Source: Hyphomonadaceae bacterium UBA5336
GTDB taxonomy: Bacteria; Pseudomonadota; Alphaproteobacteria; Caulobacterales; Hyphomonadaceae
Length of the DNA stretch: 64,000 bases
Reading direction: 5' to 3'
NCBI GenBank assembly: GCA_002408125.1
Contig: DHQO01000002.1
Location: 1-64,000, forward strand
The translations under genes were made by a program, and so were the position numbers. The notes under the pieces are model-generated. The model had not been told where the DNA came from. It saw only the letters and a program-made list of their open reading frames with translations, and did no database searches. The number at the start of each line of letters is the position of its first letter. The first letter of the stretch is position 1. Positions 34,216 to 44,526 of this stretch are shown piece after piece.

Positions 34216-34602
34216 ATGCACCATCCTCCCCCCTCGGATGCCGAACTCACGGTTCTCAAGCATTTCTGGAAAGCCGGTCCGCAAAGTGTGCGCGAAGTGC
34301 ATGCCGCCATCAGCATAGCCACCGGCTGGAAACCCTCCACAACGCGCACGGTGATTGCGCGCATGGAAGCCAAGGGCCTGTTAACCCGCGGGGATATGCA
34401 CGGGCTTTCGGTCTATTCCGCCGCTTCCGACAAGGTCTCGACCCTGGCCGGCCTGATGACCAGCCTCGCCCGTGATGTGTTCGAGATGAGGGGCGCCGTG
34501 CCCGCCAGCTTCTTCGCCGACAGCCCGCTTCTCAGCGAGGCGGAGGCCGCCGAACTCGAAGCGCTGGTCAGCTCAGCTCTGGAGGAGGACGGAGATGCTT
34601 GA
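34216..34602 (+). CDS. blaI: BlaI/MecI/CopY family transcriptional repressor
   Basis: A 128-residue winged-helix repressor. The N-terminal domain shows DAELTVLKHFWKAGPQSVRE, then KPSTTRTVIARMEAKGLLTR, as in BlaI. The C-terminal part, LLSEAEAAELEALV, forms the dimerisation and cleavage-site region typical of the family, although the linker is divergent. It overlaps the downstream protease gene by 8 bp. The BlaI palindrome lies in its promoter. In classical systems the M56 sensor protease inactivates BlaI to switch the operon on; no beta-lactamase gene is present here. Confidence 0.92.
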   Translation: MHHPPPSDAELTVLKHFWKAGPQSVREVHAAISIATGWKPSTTRTVIARMEAKGLLTRGDMHGLSVYSAASDKVSTLAGLMTSLARDVFEMRGAVPASFFADSPLLSEAEAAELEALVSSALEEDGDA

Positions 34603-36001
34603 ACTCACCCTGATGTCGCTTTGCTTTTCGTTCGCCGGCCTTGCGCTGGCGCGTGGCCTGGAACTGATCTTCCGCGACCCTCGCGACCGGCAATGGCTCT
34701 GGCGCATCGCGCTCATGGTCACCGCCCTGCCGGTGCTGGCCTGTGCCCTTGACCAGCTCGGCCTGCGCCTGCCGATCCAGCCGGTGCTGACGCTCGACGG
34801 CTTCGATGTCGGCCTCACCGGACAGGCCGCCGGCACGGCTGGGGTGGCCGCCGCGCCGGTCGCGATCACCGGGTGGAGTTTTTCGTTGGAGGCCTGTCTC
34901 ATGGCCGCGATAGCGGGTGTCCTGGTCTGGCGGGCCGGCGTGGCCATCTTCGCCGCAATTTCCCTGACGCGGGCGCTGAAATCGGCGGCGCCCGAGCCCG
35001 CCAGCGCCCAACTCTGCCTGGAGGCGAGCCGCGCGGCGGCCACCGCCGGCCTGCTGCACACACCCGAAACCGTGGAGATCTGCTCGCGCCACAGCGCCTT
35101 CGTGACCGGGCTCTGGTCTGGCAAGATCCATGTCTCGCGCGAGGCCATGGCCGTACTCACACCTGCCGAACGGCACGTCATCCTCGTCCATGAGTGCACC
35201 CATATCCGGCGCGGCGACCTGATCTGGCGCCGGGTGGAGCGCGCAGTATGCGATCTCTTCGCCTGGCTGCCGCCGGTCTGGTTCGCCCGCGCCCGTCTGG
35301 AAGCCCTGCGTGAACTGGCCTGCGACCGTGAGGCCATCGCCCAGCTCGGCACCCCGGCCCCCTACGCACGCACGCTGATAAAGGCGGCGCGGTTCCTGTC
35401 GTCACCTGCCGCTGCGGCGGCATTCAACACCAAAGGCAATCAAAGCATGAAAACCCGAATCCTGGCCATGACAGGCCCCAAGCCTCACTCCAAACCGCGC
35501 ACCATGGCCGCGCTCACCGCGCTCGCCCTCATCGCCGCGCCCCTGGCCGTGGCGCAGATCGCCGGCGATGCCACCTCCGGCTCATCGATCTACACCTCTG
35601 TCGTGGTGGCCGATGCGCACAAGATCTCCTCGCGCTTCGGCACGCGCACCGATCCCATCTCCGAAAAGATCGCCCTACACAAGGGCGTCGACGTGCCGGC
35701 CGAGCTCGGCGCGCCCGTCACCGCGCCGGCGGCCGGTGTGGTCGGCCATGTCGGCACCAGCACGGCCGGCTATGGCAACTATGTGAAACTGAAAATCGCC
35801 GAGGACACGATCCTGATCTTCGCTCAGCTTGAGGAAGCCAGCGTGGCCGAGGGTGACATTGTGCAGGCCGGCGATGTGATCGGCCTGGTCGGCATGAGCG
35901 GGCGCGCCACCGGCCCGCACCTGCATTTCGAGGTCATCGTGGATGGCGAGAATGTCGACCCGCTCGGCGTGGAAGGCCTGATGCTCTTCCCGGACGCCTA
36001 G
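34595..36001 (+). CDS. BlaR1-like M56 protease fused to a periplasmic M23/LytM domain
   Basis: A 468-residue fusion. Residues 1-120 carry three membrane helices. Residues about 125-275 form an M56 metalloprotease domain with HECTH (199-203) and a downstream ELACDREA carrying the third ligand candidate. A fourth helix (about 303-321) leads to a periplasmic M23 domain (about 340-465): RFGTRTDP, HKGVD (362-366), GYGNYVKL, GRATGPHLHFEV (HLH at 442-444). The zinc ligands His362, Asp366 and His444 are kept, as is His442, but the YAHL block is FAQL, so the second catalytic His is Gln411. In BlaR1 this position holds a penicillin-binding sensor; here a LytM domain replaces it. It is coupled to blaI and ends at a terminator. 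Confidence 0.88.
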   Translation: MLELTLMSLCFSFAGLALARGLELIFRDPRDRQWLWRIALMVTALPVLACALDQLGLRLPIQPVLTLDGFDVGLTGQAAGTAGVAAAPVAITGWSFSLEACLMAAIAGVLVWRAGVAIFAAISLTRALKSAAPEPASAQLCLEASRAAATAGLLHTPETVEICSRHSAFVTGLWSGKIHVSREAMAVLTPAERHVILVHECTHIRRGDLIWRRVERAVCDLFAWLPPVWFARARLEALRELACDREAIAQLGTPAPYARTLIKAARFLSSPAAAAAFNTKGNQSMKTRILAMTGPKPHSKPRTMAALTALALIAAPLAVAQIAGDATSGSSIYTSVVVADAHKISSRFGTRTDPISEKIALHKGVDVPAELGAPVTAPAAGVVGHVGTSTAGYGNYVKLKIAEDTILIFAQLEEASVAEGDIVQAGDVIGLVGMSGRATGPHLHFEVIVDGENVDPLGVEGLMLFPDA

Positions 36002-36056
36002 ACCCCCTGTTCTCATCATCGCGATGGGAACCGGATGATGAGTTCTACAACTTGCA

Positions 36057-36096
36057 GCACCTCATGGCTCACCCGTTCGCCATGAGGTGCCTTTTT
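36057..36096 (+). terminator. Rho-independent terminator of the blaI-protease operon
   Basis: A perfect 12-bp stem (36057-36068 with 36079-36090), 10-nt loop, then CTTTTT. It lies 56 bp after the stop of the fusion protease and separates it from the convergent hydrolase gene, showing that blaI and the protease form a self-contained unit. Confidence 0.93.
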
Positions 36097-36128
36097 GCGT
36101 TTTGTGGCGGGCACCTGTCCCTTGGGAC

Positions 36129-37082
36129 TCAGGCGTCCATGCTGCGCCAGCCCGCCAGCAGCGTGCGCAGCGCGGCCACGAAGGCGAGCGGCTGGTCGAG
36201 CATGATGTGGTGCTGGGCATGCGGAATGGAGATGAAGGGCACCGGGCCAAGATTTTCGAGCATGAAATCGCGCACATCATTGCCGACCAGAATGGACTGC
36301 TCGCCGCGGAGCACCGCCGTGCGGCACTGGCAGGCCGCCATCAACTCGCCGGGATTGTCGCGGCCTTCATAGTGGCGCCAGATGCCGGGATCGAACTTCC
36401 AGGCCCAGCCCGGCTCGCCCTGGTCGCCGATCCCCTCTTTCAGCGAATGGCGGGCGATATAGTCGAGGATATAGTGGTTCTCGCAGGGCTGGGGCGGAGC
36501 CAGACGAAAGCGTGCGAGGGCGGCCTCAAGGCTCGGATAGACCCGCGTGCCGATGGGCCGGGTCGGCGGGCCCATCTGCTCTCCGCCGGGCGGATTGATC
36601 CGCGTGTCCACCGTGATCGTGCCGCCGAGCCGCGCGCCATGCTCGGCCGCCACCAGCAGGTTCACAAAGCCGCCGAAACTGTGCGCGCAGATCACGGGCG
36701 GGATGGCATGGGCCAGCATGCCGGTCTCTTCCAGCACCGCCATCTCCTCGGCCGCGAAGAGGTCCATCGTATAGTGATCGCGGCGGTCTGAGTCGCCCAT
36801 GCCGGAAAAGGTCAGAGCCGCGACCTGGTAGTGTTCTATGAAATAGGGCGCGATGAAATCCCACCAGTGGGCGTGCGCGCCATTGCCATGCACGAATAAC
36901 AGGCCCGGCTTGTCCGCCTCGCCCCAGACCTGATAGTGCACGCGCGCCTCGCCGACCTCGACAAAGCGCGTCTCATGGGGCGTTGCCACCGCGCGGGTGA
37001 ACCAGGCTGGTGCCGGCGGCACCGCGCCGTCATAGGCCGCCAGCGGGACAGGGTCGAAGTCGGGGGAGGAAGTATCGTCCAT
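36129..37082 (-). CDS. Alpha/beta hydrolase
   Basis: A 317-residue alpha/beta-hydrolase-fold protein. The oxyanion region is LFVHGNGAHAHWW, the nucleophile elbow ICAHSFGGFV, and the C-terminal catalytic His is in PHAQHHIMLDQP. No signal peptide, so cytoplasmic. The substrate is unknown. The ATG at 37082 gives an acidic N-terminus in place of an unlikely basic extension. Divergent from the exported protein gene to its right. Confidence 0.85.
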   Translation of the reverse strand: MDDTSSPDFDPVPLAAYDGAVPPAPAWFTRAVATPHETRFVEVGEARVHYQVWGEADKPGLLFVHGNGAHAHWWDFIAPYFIEHYQVAALTFSGMGDSDRRDHYTMDLFAAEEMAVLEETGMLAHAIPPVICAHSFGGFVNLLVAAEHGARLGGTITVDTRINPPGGEQMGPPTRPIGTRVYPSLEAALARFRLAPPQPCENHYILDYIARHSLKEGIGDQGEPGWAWKFDPGIWRHYEGRDNPGELMAACQCRTAVLRGEQSILVGNDVRDFMLENLGPVPFISIPHAQHHIMLDQPLAFVAALRTLLAGWRSMDA

Positions 37083-37212
37083 GCGCCGACTTAGCGGGCC
37101 AGACCATGCCCTGACAATCGCTGACGTTGCGGAGAGCAAAAATCATTCTGACCCCTTTCAGGCGAATTTCCCGCCTTCATCGGCAAGAGCCCCTTGAACC
37201 CTGGAGACCCCG

Positions 37213-38298
37213 ATGTTCCGTTTCGCTCAGACCGCCCGCAAGCTGGCTGCCGCAATGGCCCTGCTTGCCCTGCCCGCCGGCGCCTTCGCCGATGCAGGCT
37301 CCTCCATGCATGTCCGCCAGGTCGATGTGATCGACCAGGGCGCGCCTCGTGGGCCGACCCGCGTCTTTTCCACCCTGATCCCGGCGGACTGGACGACCCA
37401 GGGCGGCGTGTCCTGGATGGGCGGGTGCAAGCTTGGGCCGAACACGGTCTGGAGCGCCTCCAGCCCGGACCAGGCCTACTCCATCGGCTTCCTGCCGCGC
37501 GAAAGCTGGGGCGCGGGCAGCCATGGGCGCGCCTCGGGCTGCCATGACGGAAGTTTCGAGAATGCCGAGCAGGTCACCCGTGCCTATCTCGCGCTGAATC
37601 CGAATGTCCGCGTCACCAATCTGCGTTTTGAACGCCCGGATCATCTGCGCGAGATTGTCGGCCTGTTCGACCAGCAGGCGAAGATGATGACGGCCGGCTC
37701 CGGCAGGGGCCATGCCGACGGCGTTGTCGTGCGGGGCCGCATGACATCGGAAGGCAAGACCCATGAACTGACGCTGATCATGGTCACACAGCATACCCTG
37801 TTCAGCTTTTCCGATGGCTGGGGCGGCCAGATCTGGAACTCCAGTTCCAGCCTCGTACTGGCGATCGGCATGACGGCGCCGGTTGGCGAGAGCACCGATG
37901 ACAACATGATGCTGAACCTCATCAGCAGTTCGGTGCGCTGGAACCCGGACTGGCAACAGCAGGTCGCCAACTGGTGGGCACAGGTCAACAATGACCAGCG
38001 CGAGACGATCATGAATATCTCCCGCATCAATTCGCGTGCGAATGCCGAGATCATGGACATCATCACCACAGGCCATGCCGAGCGCGAGGCGATCCGCGAT
38101 GCCGGCCATGAGCGCCAGGTCCGCGCGATGCGCGAGACCGATGTCTGGACGGCCAGCGATGGGCGCGTGGAACTGCCCGACACCCACAACCATGTCTGGG
38201 AACTCGATGATGGCACCTTCGTGCTGACCGATGACGAGTTCTTCAACCCGACCCGCGACCTGAGCGTGGGCGGCTCCGAGATCCGGCGGGCACAATAG
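37213..38298 (+). CDS. Exported protein of unknown function, 361 aa
   Basis: A signal peptide (residues 1-26, AGAFADA) precedes a mature protein with many Trp and a Met/His-flanked middle. Segments such as MGGCKLGPNTVWSASSPD and GRASGCHDGSFEN contain two Cys that may form a disulfide, and WELDDGTFVLTDDEFFNP near the end looks like a small beta domain. I do not recognise the family. No obvious operon partner: 72 bp separate it from the small lipoprotein gene. Confidence 0.75.
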   Translation: MFRFAQTARKLAAAMALLALPAGAFADAGSSMHVRQVDVIDQGAPRGPTRVFSTLIPADWTTQGGVSWMGGCKLGPNTVWSASSPDQAYSIGFLPRESWGAGSHGRASGCHDGSFENAEQVTRAYLALNPNVRVTNLRFERPDHLREIVGLFDQQAKMMTAGSGRGHADGVVVRGRMTSEGKTHELTLIMVTQHTLFSFSDGWGGQIWNSSSSLVLAIGMTAPVGESTDDNMMLNLISSSVRWNPDWQQQVANWWAQVNNDQRETIMNISRINSRANAEIMDIITTGHAEREAIRDAGHERQVRAMRETDVWTASDGRVELPDTHNHVWELDDGTFVLTDDEFFNPTRDLSVGGSEIRRAQ

Positions 38299-38370
38299 GC
38301 GCCAGGGGGAACCGCCCCTCCTTCGCCACGCTTTCCTTTCACTGTGACAATTCACCGGAAAGGAAAGCCC

Positions 38371-38772
38371 ATGCGCCTCACACTTCCCCTGATCGCGGCC
38401 AGCGCCCTCGCGCTGGCCGCCTGCGCTCAAGACGATACATCCGCCGACAACACCCCCGCGGCCAGCAAGGCAAGCTGGCAGGACACGCTGCTTCTCGACA
38501 CCAGCGCCAATGCCGCCCCCGGGGCGTTCTACATCTTCCTGTCGGACGGCACGCTCATGCAGGGCGCGTGCGCCAATCCCTACCGGGTGTCGCAATGGTC
38601 GGGCGACGGCGATGACGGCGCACAATGGAGCGAGGACGGTCGAGAGATCACAGCCACGATCAGCGCCAGCGGGTCAGGCTACACGCTCGACTTCACCAGC
38701 GACGAGGGCCTGGCCGACCGCACGCTTGAGCTCAGCCAGGAGGCATCGGTCTGCCCGGACCTGCCGTTTTGA
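38371..38772 (+). CDS. Small lipoprotein of unknown function
   Basis: A 133-residue lipoprotein with lipobox LAAC (Cys18). The ATG at 38371 has AAAGGAAAG upstream, fixing the start. The mature part begins with a Ser/Ala-rich linker and then a beta-rich domain with WSGDGDDGAQWSEDGREI, acidic, and Cys near the end. Its 3' end is 4 bp from the convergent typA stop. The domain resembles a lipocalin-like fold only in general look; function unknown. Confidence 0.75.
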   Translation: MRLTLPLIAASALALAACAQDDTSADNTPAASKASWQDTLLLDTSANAAPGAFYIFLSDGTLMQGACANPYRVSQWSGDGDDGAQWSEDGREITATISASGSGYTLDFTSDEGLADRTLELSQEASVCPDLPF

Positions 38773-38776
38773 GCTA

Positions 38777-40600
<1,824 letters not shown>

Positions 40601-40721
40601 GGACGTATAGGCTTTCAGGTGCGGGAGGGCTGTTGCGGCGCACATACACGGGGCCGCGCGGCACGGCTAGTGGGAACTCCAGCAGACCGGCGCACGTATC
40701 CTTCCAAGGAGGCGCCGCATC

Positions 40722-41186
40722 ATGAGCTATATCGACAAGCACCTGCATCCCGGCGAACGGGTCGTCTATCGCGGCGACTTTCACTGGCTGCGCCATTTCC
40801 GGGCCTGGCTGGCGCTGATCCTGCTCGGGATCTTCCTCGTCGGCATCGTGATCTTCATCTACGAAATGCTGCGCATGAAGACGACGGACTTCGCCGTCAC
40901 CAATCACCGCATCATGCTCAAGCGCGGGATCCTGACCGCCGACGTGGAAGAGCTGGCGCTCGACGCCATCGAGGGCGGCACGGTGCATCAGAGCATGTTC
41001 GGCCGCCTGTTCGGCTATGGCGTAGTGTGCGTGGCCGGACGCGGGGAGATGGAAATCGACTTCCCGACCATGGCGAGGCCGGAAGACTTCTATGCCGGGA
41101 TCACCCAGGCGCGCCAGGACCTGCGCGAAACCCCGGCCGAGGAAGTCGTCCAGGCGATCGAGGAAAACCGCTCCTCGGCAGCCTGA
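40722..41186 (+). CDS. Bacterial PH domain membrane protein
   Basis: A 154-residue protein with two close hydrophobic segments (about 28-50) and a following bPH_2 (PF03703-like) domain: TTDFAVTNHRIMLKRGILTADVEELAL, in which the RG-hydrophobic-L turn is typical, then GYGVVCVAGRGEMEIDFPTM. Such proteins are membrane-bound and of unknown function. Divergent from typA with 120 bp between; GGAGG precedes the ATG. Confidence 0.85.
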   Translation: MSYIDKHLHPGERVVYRGDFHWLRHFRAWLALILLGIFLVGIVIFIYEMLRMKTTDFAVTNHRIMLKRGILTADVEELALDAIEGGTVHQSMFGRLFGYGVVCVAGRGEMEIDFPTMARPEDFYAGITQARQDLRETPAEEVVQAIEENRSSAA

Positions 41187-41187
41187 T

Positions 41188-41207
41188 ATGTGTCCATCCT
41201 GACACAT
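41188..41207. repeat. Small perfect inverted repeat after the PH-domain gene
   Basis: ATGTGTC (41188-41194) and GACACAT (41201-41207) around 6 bp, starting 2 bp after the stop codon; the downstream CTCCTTTTAC is only mildly T-rich. It may act as a weak terminator or a protein-binding site. The remaining gap to 41406 shows nothing else. Confidence 0.5.
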
Positions 41208-41406
41208 AATCTCCTTTTACAGTCTACAGCGATCCGCACGAGATAGGCCCGATCATCCGGGCGCGCGATCGCGTTCTGCCGATCTGTTCCGGCTTGGGCC
41301 GGAGCAAATCAATGGCTGGCGCCGCACAGGTCAAATTTGGCCCGAACGCACGAACATATGACAGCCCGATCATGGCAATCTCGCCGGACTAGCGGAGAAG
41401 AGTTTC

Positions 41407-42117
41407 ATGCGGCTGATGACCCTTACCTGCCTGGCAGCCCTGCTCGCGCCGTTCGCCCTGGCCGAGGACACCGAATTCTTCGCGGTTTCCAGCTTCGGCT
41501 CGATGCTGATCGACCGCGGTGAGCAGCTTGCGGCCGGCGTGAATGAGACCACCCTCGGCGTGGAGCGCGCCGTCGGGCCGGGCCTCCTGTTTGCCGATGT
41601 CTACCGCATCACGCCGCTGGGCGCAGATGACGAAGCCTTTACCGAGGAAGTGGATTACACGCTCGGCTACGCCCTGCCGCTGGGGCGCCACGAACTGGTG
41701 ATGGCCGCCAGCTGGCTGACCTATCCCGGATCAGGCGGCACTCAGAGCCTGGAGCTTGCCGGCGAGCTGGTATTCGATGCGCCGCTATCGCCCATCCTGA
41801 TCGGCTTTTACGATACCGAGTTCGAGGATTACGGCATGGAGGCCATGGCCGGCCCGTCCGCTGAGCTGCACGGATGGGGCGTCTATGCGGCCGGTCGGAT
41901 CGGCGCGGTTACGCCGGGCGAGGGCGAGAACTGGACCTATTACGGCGTGGAGTTCGGCGCCGAGCGCGCGCTCCATCATGGCGTCGACCTGTTTGGCTAT
42001 CTGCGCTGGGAGCGCTCCAGCGAGGATCTCTTCGCCGACGAAATCTCCGGGCGCGATATGATCTCGGCCCGTGACACTGGCCTGGCGCTGATGGCCGGCC
42101 TGGTCCTCACCCACTGA
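41407..42117 (+). CDS. Outer-membrane beta-barrel protein
   Basis: A signal peptide of about 19 residues (ending LAEDTEF) followed by alternating beta strands. It resembles small gram-negative putative porins (TorF-like) in size and strand pattern, but I saw no decisive motif. The C-terminal residue is His after LVLT, not the usual Phe, which is atypical for a BAM substrate. It is 75 bp upstream of the GH43-like lipoprotein gene, perhaps in the same operon. Confidence 0.65.
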   Translation: MRLMTLTCLAALLAPFALAEDTEFFAVSSFGSMLIDRGEQLAAGVNETTLGVERAVGPGLLFADVYRITPLGADDEAFTEEVDYTLGYALPLGRHELVMAASWLTYPGSGGTQSLELAGELVFDAPLSPILIGFYDTEFEDYGMEAMAGPSAELHGWGVYAAGRIGAVTPGEGENWTYYGVEFGAERALHHGVDLFGYLRWERSSEDLFADEISGRDMISARDTGLALMAGLVLTH

Positions 42118-42192
42118 CCCTGCCCCACTGCCGGCTTGCCCTCCACCGTTTCACCCCCGATGATAGCGCACACATAAATCGGGAGGAGCGAG

Positions 42193-43194
42193 ATGAAGTG
42201 GATCTGGACGGGGATGGCGCTCGGCGCGCTGATGGTTCTGCAGGCCTGCACGAGCGAGACCGAACCGACGCCTGAGGCACCCGCCGAACCGGCGGCAGAG
42301 GAGGCCGGGGCCTGGCTCTTTTCCTCATTCCACGGCGATGGCGAGACCGGGCTTCATCTGGCCTGGTCGACCGACGGGCTGACCTGGACAGCGCTGCGCG
42401 GCGATGCCTCTTTTCTCACGCCGGAGGTCGGCGGCAGGCTGATGCGCGACCCATGCATCATTCTGGGGCCCGACGGGGTCTATCACATGGTGTGGACCAC
42501 CGGCTGGTGGGAAAACAATATCGGCATCGCGCACTCAGAAGATCTGATCACCTGGTCGCAGCAGACCCTCTTGCCGGTCATGGCGCATGAGCCAGAGGTG
42601 ATGAACGCCTGGGCGCCGGAAATCTTCTTCGACGATGTGGAAGGCGAATATGTGATCTTCTGGTCTTCGGCGATCCCGGACCGCTTCCCCGAAACCGCCG
42701 ACCGCGGCGATATCCGCTCGACCACGGGCAAGTCTATCAACCATCGCGTCTATGCCGTCACGACAGAGGATTTCGAGACATATTCCGACACCCATCTTTT
42801 CTATGATGGCGGCTTTGTTTCCATCGATGCCTCGCTGCTGAAGCATGGCGATGACTATCTCGTGTTCATCAAGGACGAGACCAGGCGGCCCGAGCCGGAA
42901 AAGAATATCCGCCTTGCCACCGCGCCGGCGCCCCAGGGCCCCTGGTCGCCAGCCTCGGAGCCCTTCTCGCCCGAAGGCGTCTGGGTGGAAGGCCCTACGG
43001 CGGCGGAGATCCATGGCGAGGTCTATGTCTATTTCGACGCCTATATGGAGCATGCCATGATGGGTATGCGCTCGGCCGATCTCTCCGAATGGGAGGATAT
43101 TTCCGACCAGCTCACCTTCCCCGAAGGCTCGCGCCATGGCAGCGTCCTGCCGATCACGCGCGAAAGACTGGACGCCCTGCTGGCGGCCGAATAG
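42193..43194 (+). CDS. GH43-like glycoside hydrolase lipoprotein
   Basis: A 333-residue lipoprotein (lipobox LQAC, Cys19) with an acidic Pro/Glu-rich linker and a five-bladed propeller of the GH43 type. RDPCIILGPDGVYHMVWTT contains the base Asp, NAWAPEIFFDDVEGEYVIFW the WAPE block, and the acid Glu is probably in VEGPTAAEIHG. GH43 enzymes act on arabinose- or xylose-containing polysaccharides. GGAGG precedes the ATG. Anchoring in the envelope suggests trimming of imported oligosaccharides. The specificity is unknown; a CE15-like esterase lies 4 kb away. Confidence 0.85.
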   Translation: MKWIWTGMALGALMVLQACTSETEPTPEAPAEPAAEEAGAWLFSSFHGDGETGLHLAWSTDGLTWTALRGDASFLTPEVGGRLMRDPCIILGPDGVYHMVWTTGWWENNIGIAHSEDLITWSQQTLLPVMAHEPEVMNAWAPEIFFDDVEGEYVIFWSSAIPDRFPETADRGDIRSTTGKSINHRVYAVTTEDFETYSDTHLFYDGGFVSIDASLLKHGDDYLVFIKDETRRPEPEKNIRLATAPAPQGPWSPASEPFSPEGVWVEGPTAAEIHGEVYVYFDAYMEHAMMGMRSADLSEWEDISDQLTFPEGSRHGSVLPITRERLDALLAAE

Positions 43195-43218
43195 GCGCGA
43201 AGCGCGCGGGAGACAGAC

Positions 43219-43605
43219 ATGGCAAAACCTGGCCCCGCGCCGGACAGTGACCGGATGCTGAAGGGGTTCCGCGTCCTGTCGGGCCTGCTCGACAACCGGT
43301 TTTCCCTGCCCTTCCTGCCCGCGCCCTTTGGCCTTGATGCCCTGCTCGGCCTGGTCCCGGTGCTGGGCGATGCCATCACGGCGGTCATGGGCGCCTATGC
43401 GCTGGTGGTGGCCCACCGCCACAAGGTGCCGTTCTGGAAGCGGCTCGGCATGGTCTGGAACATCGCCATCGACTTTGCCATCGGCTCGATCCCGCTGGTC
43501 GGGGACCTGTTCGACTGGGCCTTCCAGGCGCATCGCAAGAATCTGCGCATCCTGGAGCGCCACCTTGAAAAGCAACAGGCCCAGCGTGCGGCCGGGCCTG
43601 TCTGA
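43219..43605 (+). CDS. DUF4112 membrane protein
   Basis: A 128-residue protein with the DUF4112 pattern: a short N-terminal helix with LLDNRF, then a hydrophobic FGLDALLGLVPVLGDAITAV and a second IGSIPLVGDLFDWAF, with GD in both repeats, and a basic C-terminus (HRKNLRILERHLEKQ). Function unknown. It follows the GH43-like gene by 24 bp and converges on the DUF4167 gene. Confidence 0.9.
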   Translation: MAKPGPAPDSDRMLKGFRVLSGLLDNRFSLPFLPAPFGLDALLGLVPVLGDAITAVMGAYALVVAHRHKVPFWKRLGMVWNIAIDFAIGSIPLVGDLFDWAFQAHRKNLRILERHLEKQQAQRAAGPV

Positions 43606-43629
43606 AGTCGTACTGCGTGAGCGGGGCGC

Positions 43630-44304
43630 CTATTCGGCTGCCGACTCAGAGGCCTCCGAGGACTCCTCGGTTTTCGGGCGCCCGCGCGAAAGCGTCTTCA
43701 GCACACCATCATCGTCGCCGGGGGATTTGGCGTCCTCGTCGCTGGCCGTCTCGCGTTTCTTGTAGGTGCGGCGGCGGCGGGGCTTGGGCGCGTCTTCCTC
43801 AGCCGCGTCTGCGGCCTCGCCCTCATCGGCATCGATGACCTTCAGCGGATCGTCGCCGCTGTCACTGTCATCTGACGTATCGGCTTCCGCCTCGGCATCG
43901 GCGCCGTTCTGACGGTTGCGGCGGCCGCGACCGCGGCTGGGCTTCTCGCTGGCCGCATTGTCGTCATCGCCATCATTGTCGGCGTTGTTGTCATTGTCGT
44001 CGCTGCTGGCCTCAGGGCCATCATCATTGTCGTCGTCGCGATCATTGCGGTCGCGCCGGGACTTGTCCTTGTTGGTCTGCATGGCCGAGAGCAGACGCTG
44101 ATAGTGTTCGGCGTGCTGGAAATAGGCTTCAGACATGACGCGGTCGCCGCTGGTCTGGGCGTCGCGGGCATATTGCAGGTATTTCTCGAGGACTTGTTGA
44201 GCCGACCCGCGAATCTTCACGTCGGGTCCATTGCTCTCATAGTGCCGGTTGGGGTTATTACCCCCTCCGCCAGACCGGCGGTTCCGCCCGCGTTGGCGCT
44301 TCAT
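43630..44304 (-). CDS. DUF4167 domain protein
   Basis: A 224-residue protein whose first 80 residues form the DUF4167 domain: GNNPNRHYESNGPDVKIRGS, then AQQVLEKYLQYARDAQTSGD and a QHAEHYQRL helix. The rest is low-complexity: Asp/Asn/Glu-rich blocks alternate with basic clusters such as KPRRRRTYKKR, and is surely disordered. The family occurs almost only in alphaproteobacteria and is commonly near prfA and prmC, as here. The ordered N-terminus and the RNA-binding-like tail suggest, but do not prove, a ribosome or RNA role. Confidence 0.9.
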   Translation of the reverse strand: MKRQRGRNRRSGGGGNNPNRHYESNGPDVKIRGSAQQVLEKYLQYARDAQTSGDRVMSEAYFQHAEHYQRLLSAMQTNKDKSRRDRNDRDDDNDDGPEASSDDNDNNADNDGDDDNAASEKPSRGRGRRNRQNGADAEAEADTSDDSDSGDDPLKVIDADEGEAADAAEEDAPKPRRRRTYKKRETASDEDAKSPGDDDGVLKTLSRGRPKTEESSEASESAAE

Positions 44305-44526
44305 GTCAGCTTCCCTGATTACGGCTCATCTCCCTTTGAGACGAGCGGGTCTATCCGCGCGAGAGCCCCCCTTGGGCCCAAGGCAACCTGAGTTTGCGCG
44401 GGTGTCTCACCTGGCCGGGATCGCGAAGATTCACTGCCGGGGACGTTTACTGGATAGCGTGCATCGGCGCCCGCGCCAAGCCCTGATCCGCTGTTGGCCT
44501 GTGGAAAGCTCAAAAAGCCGCACCTG

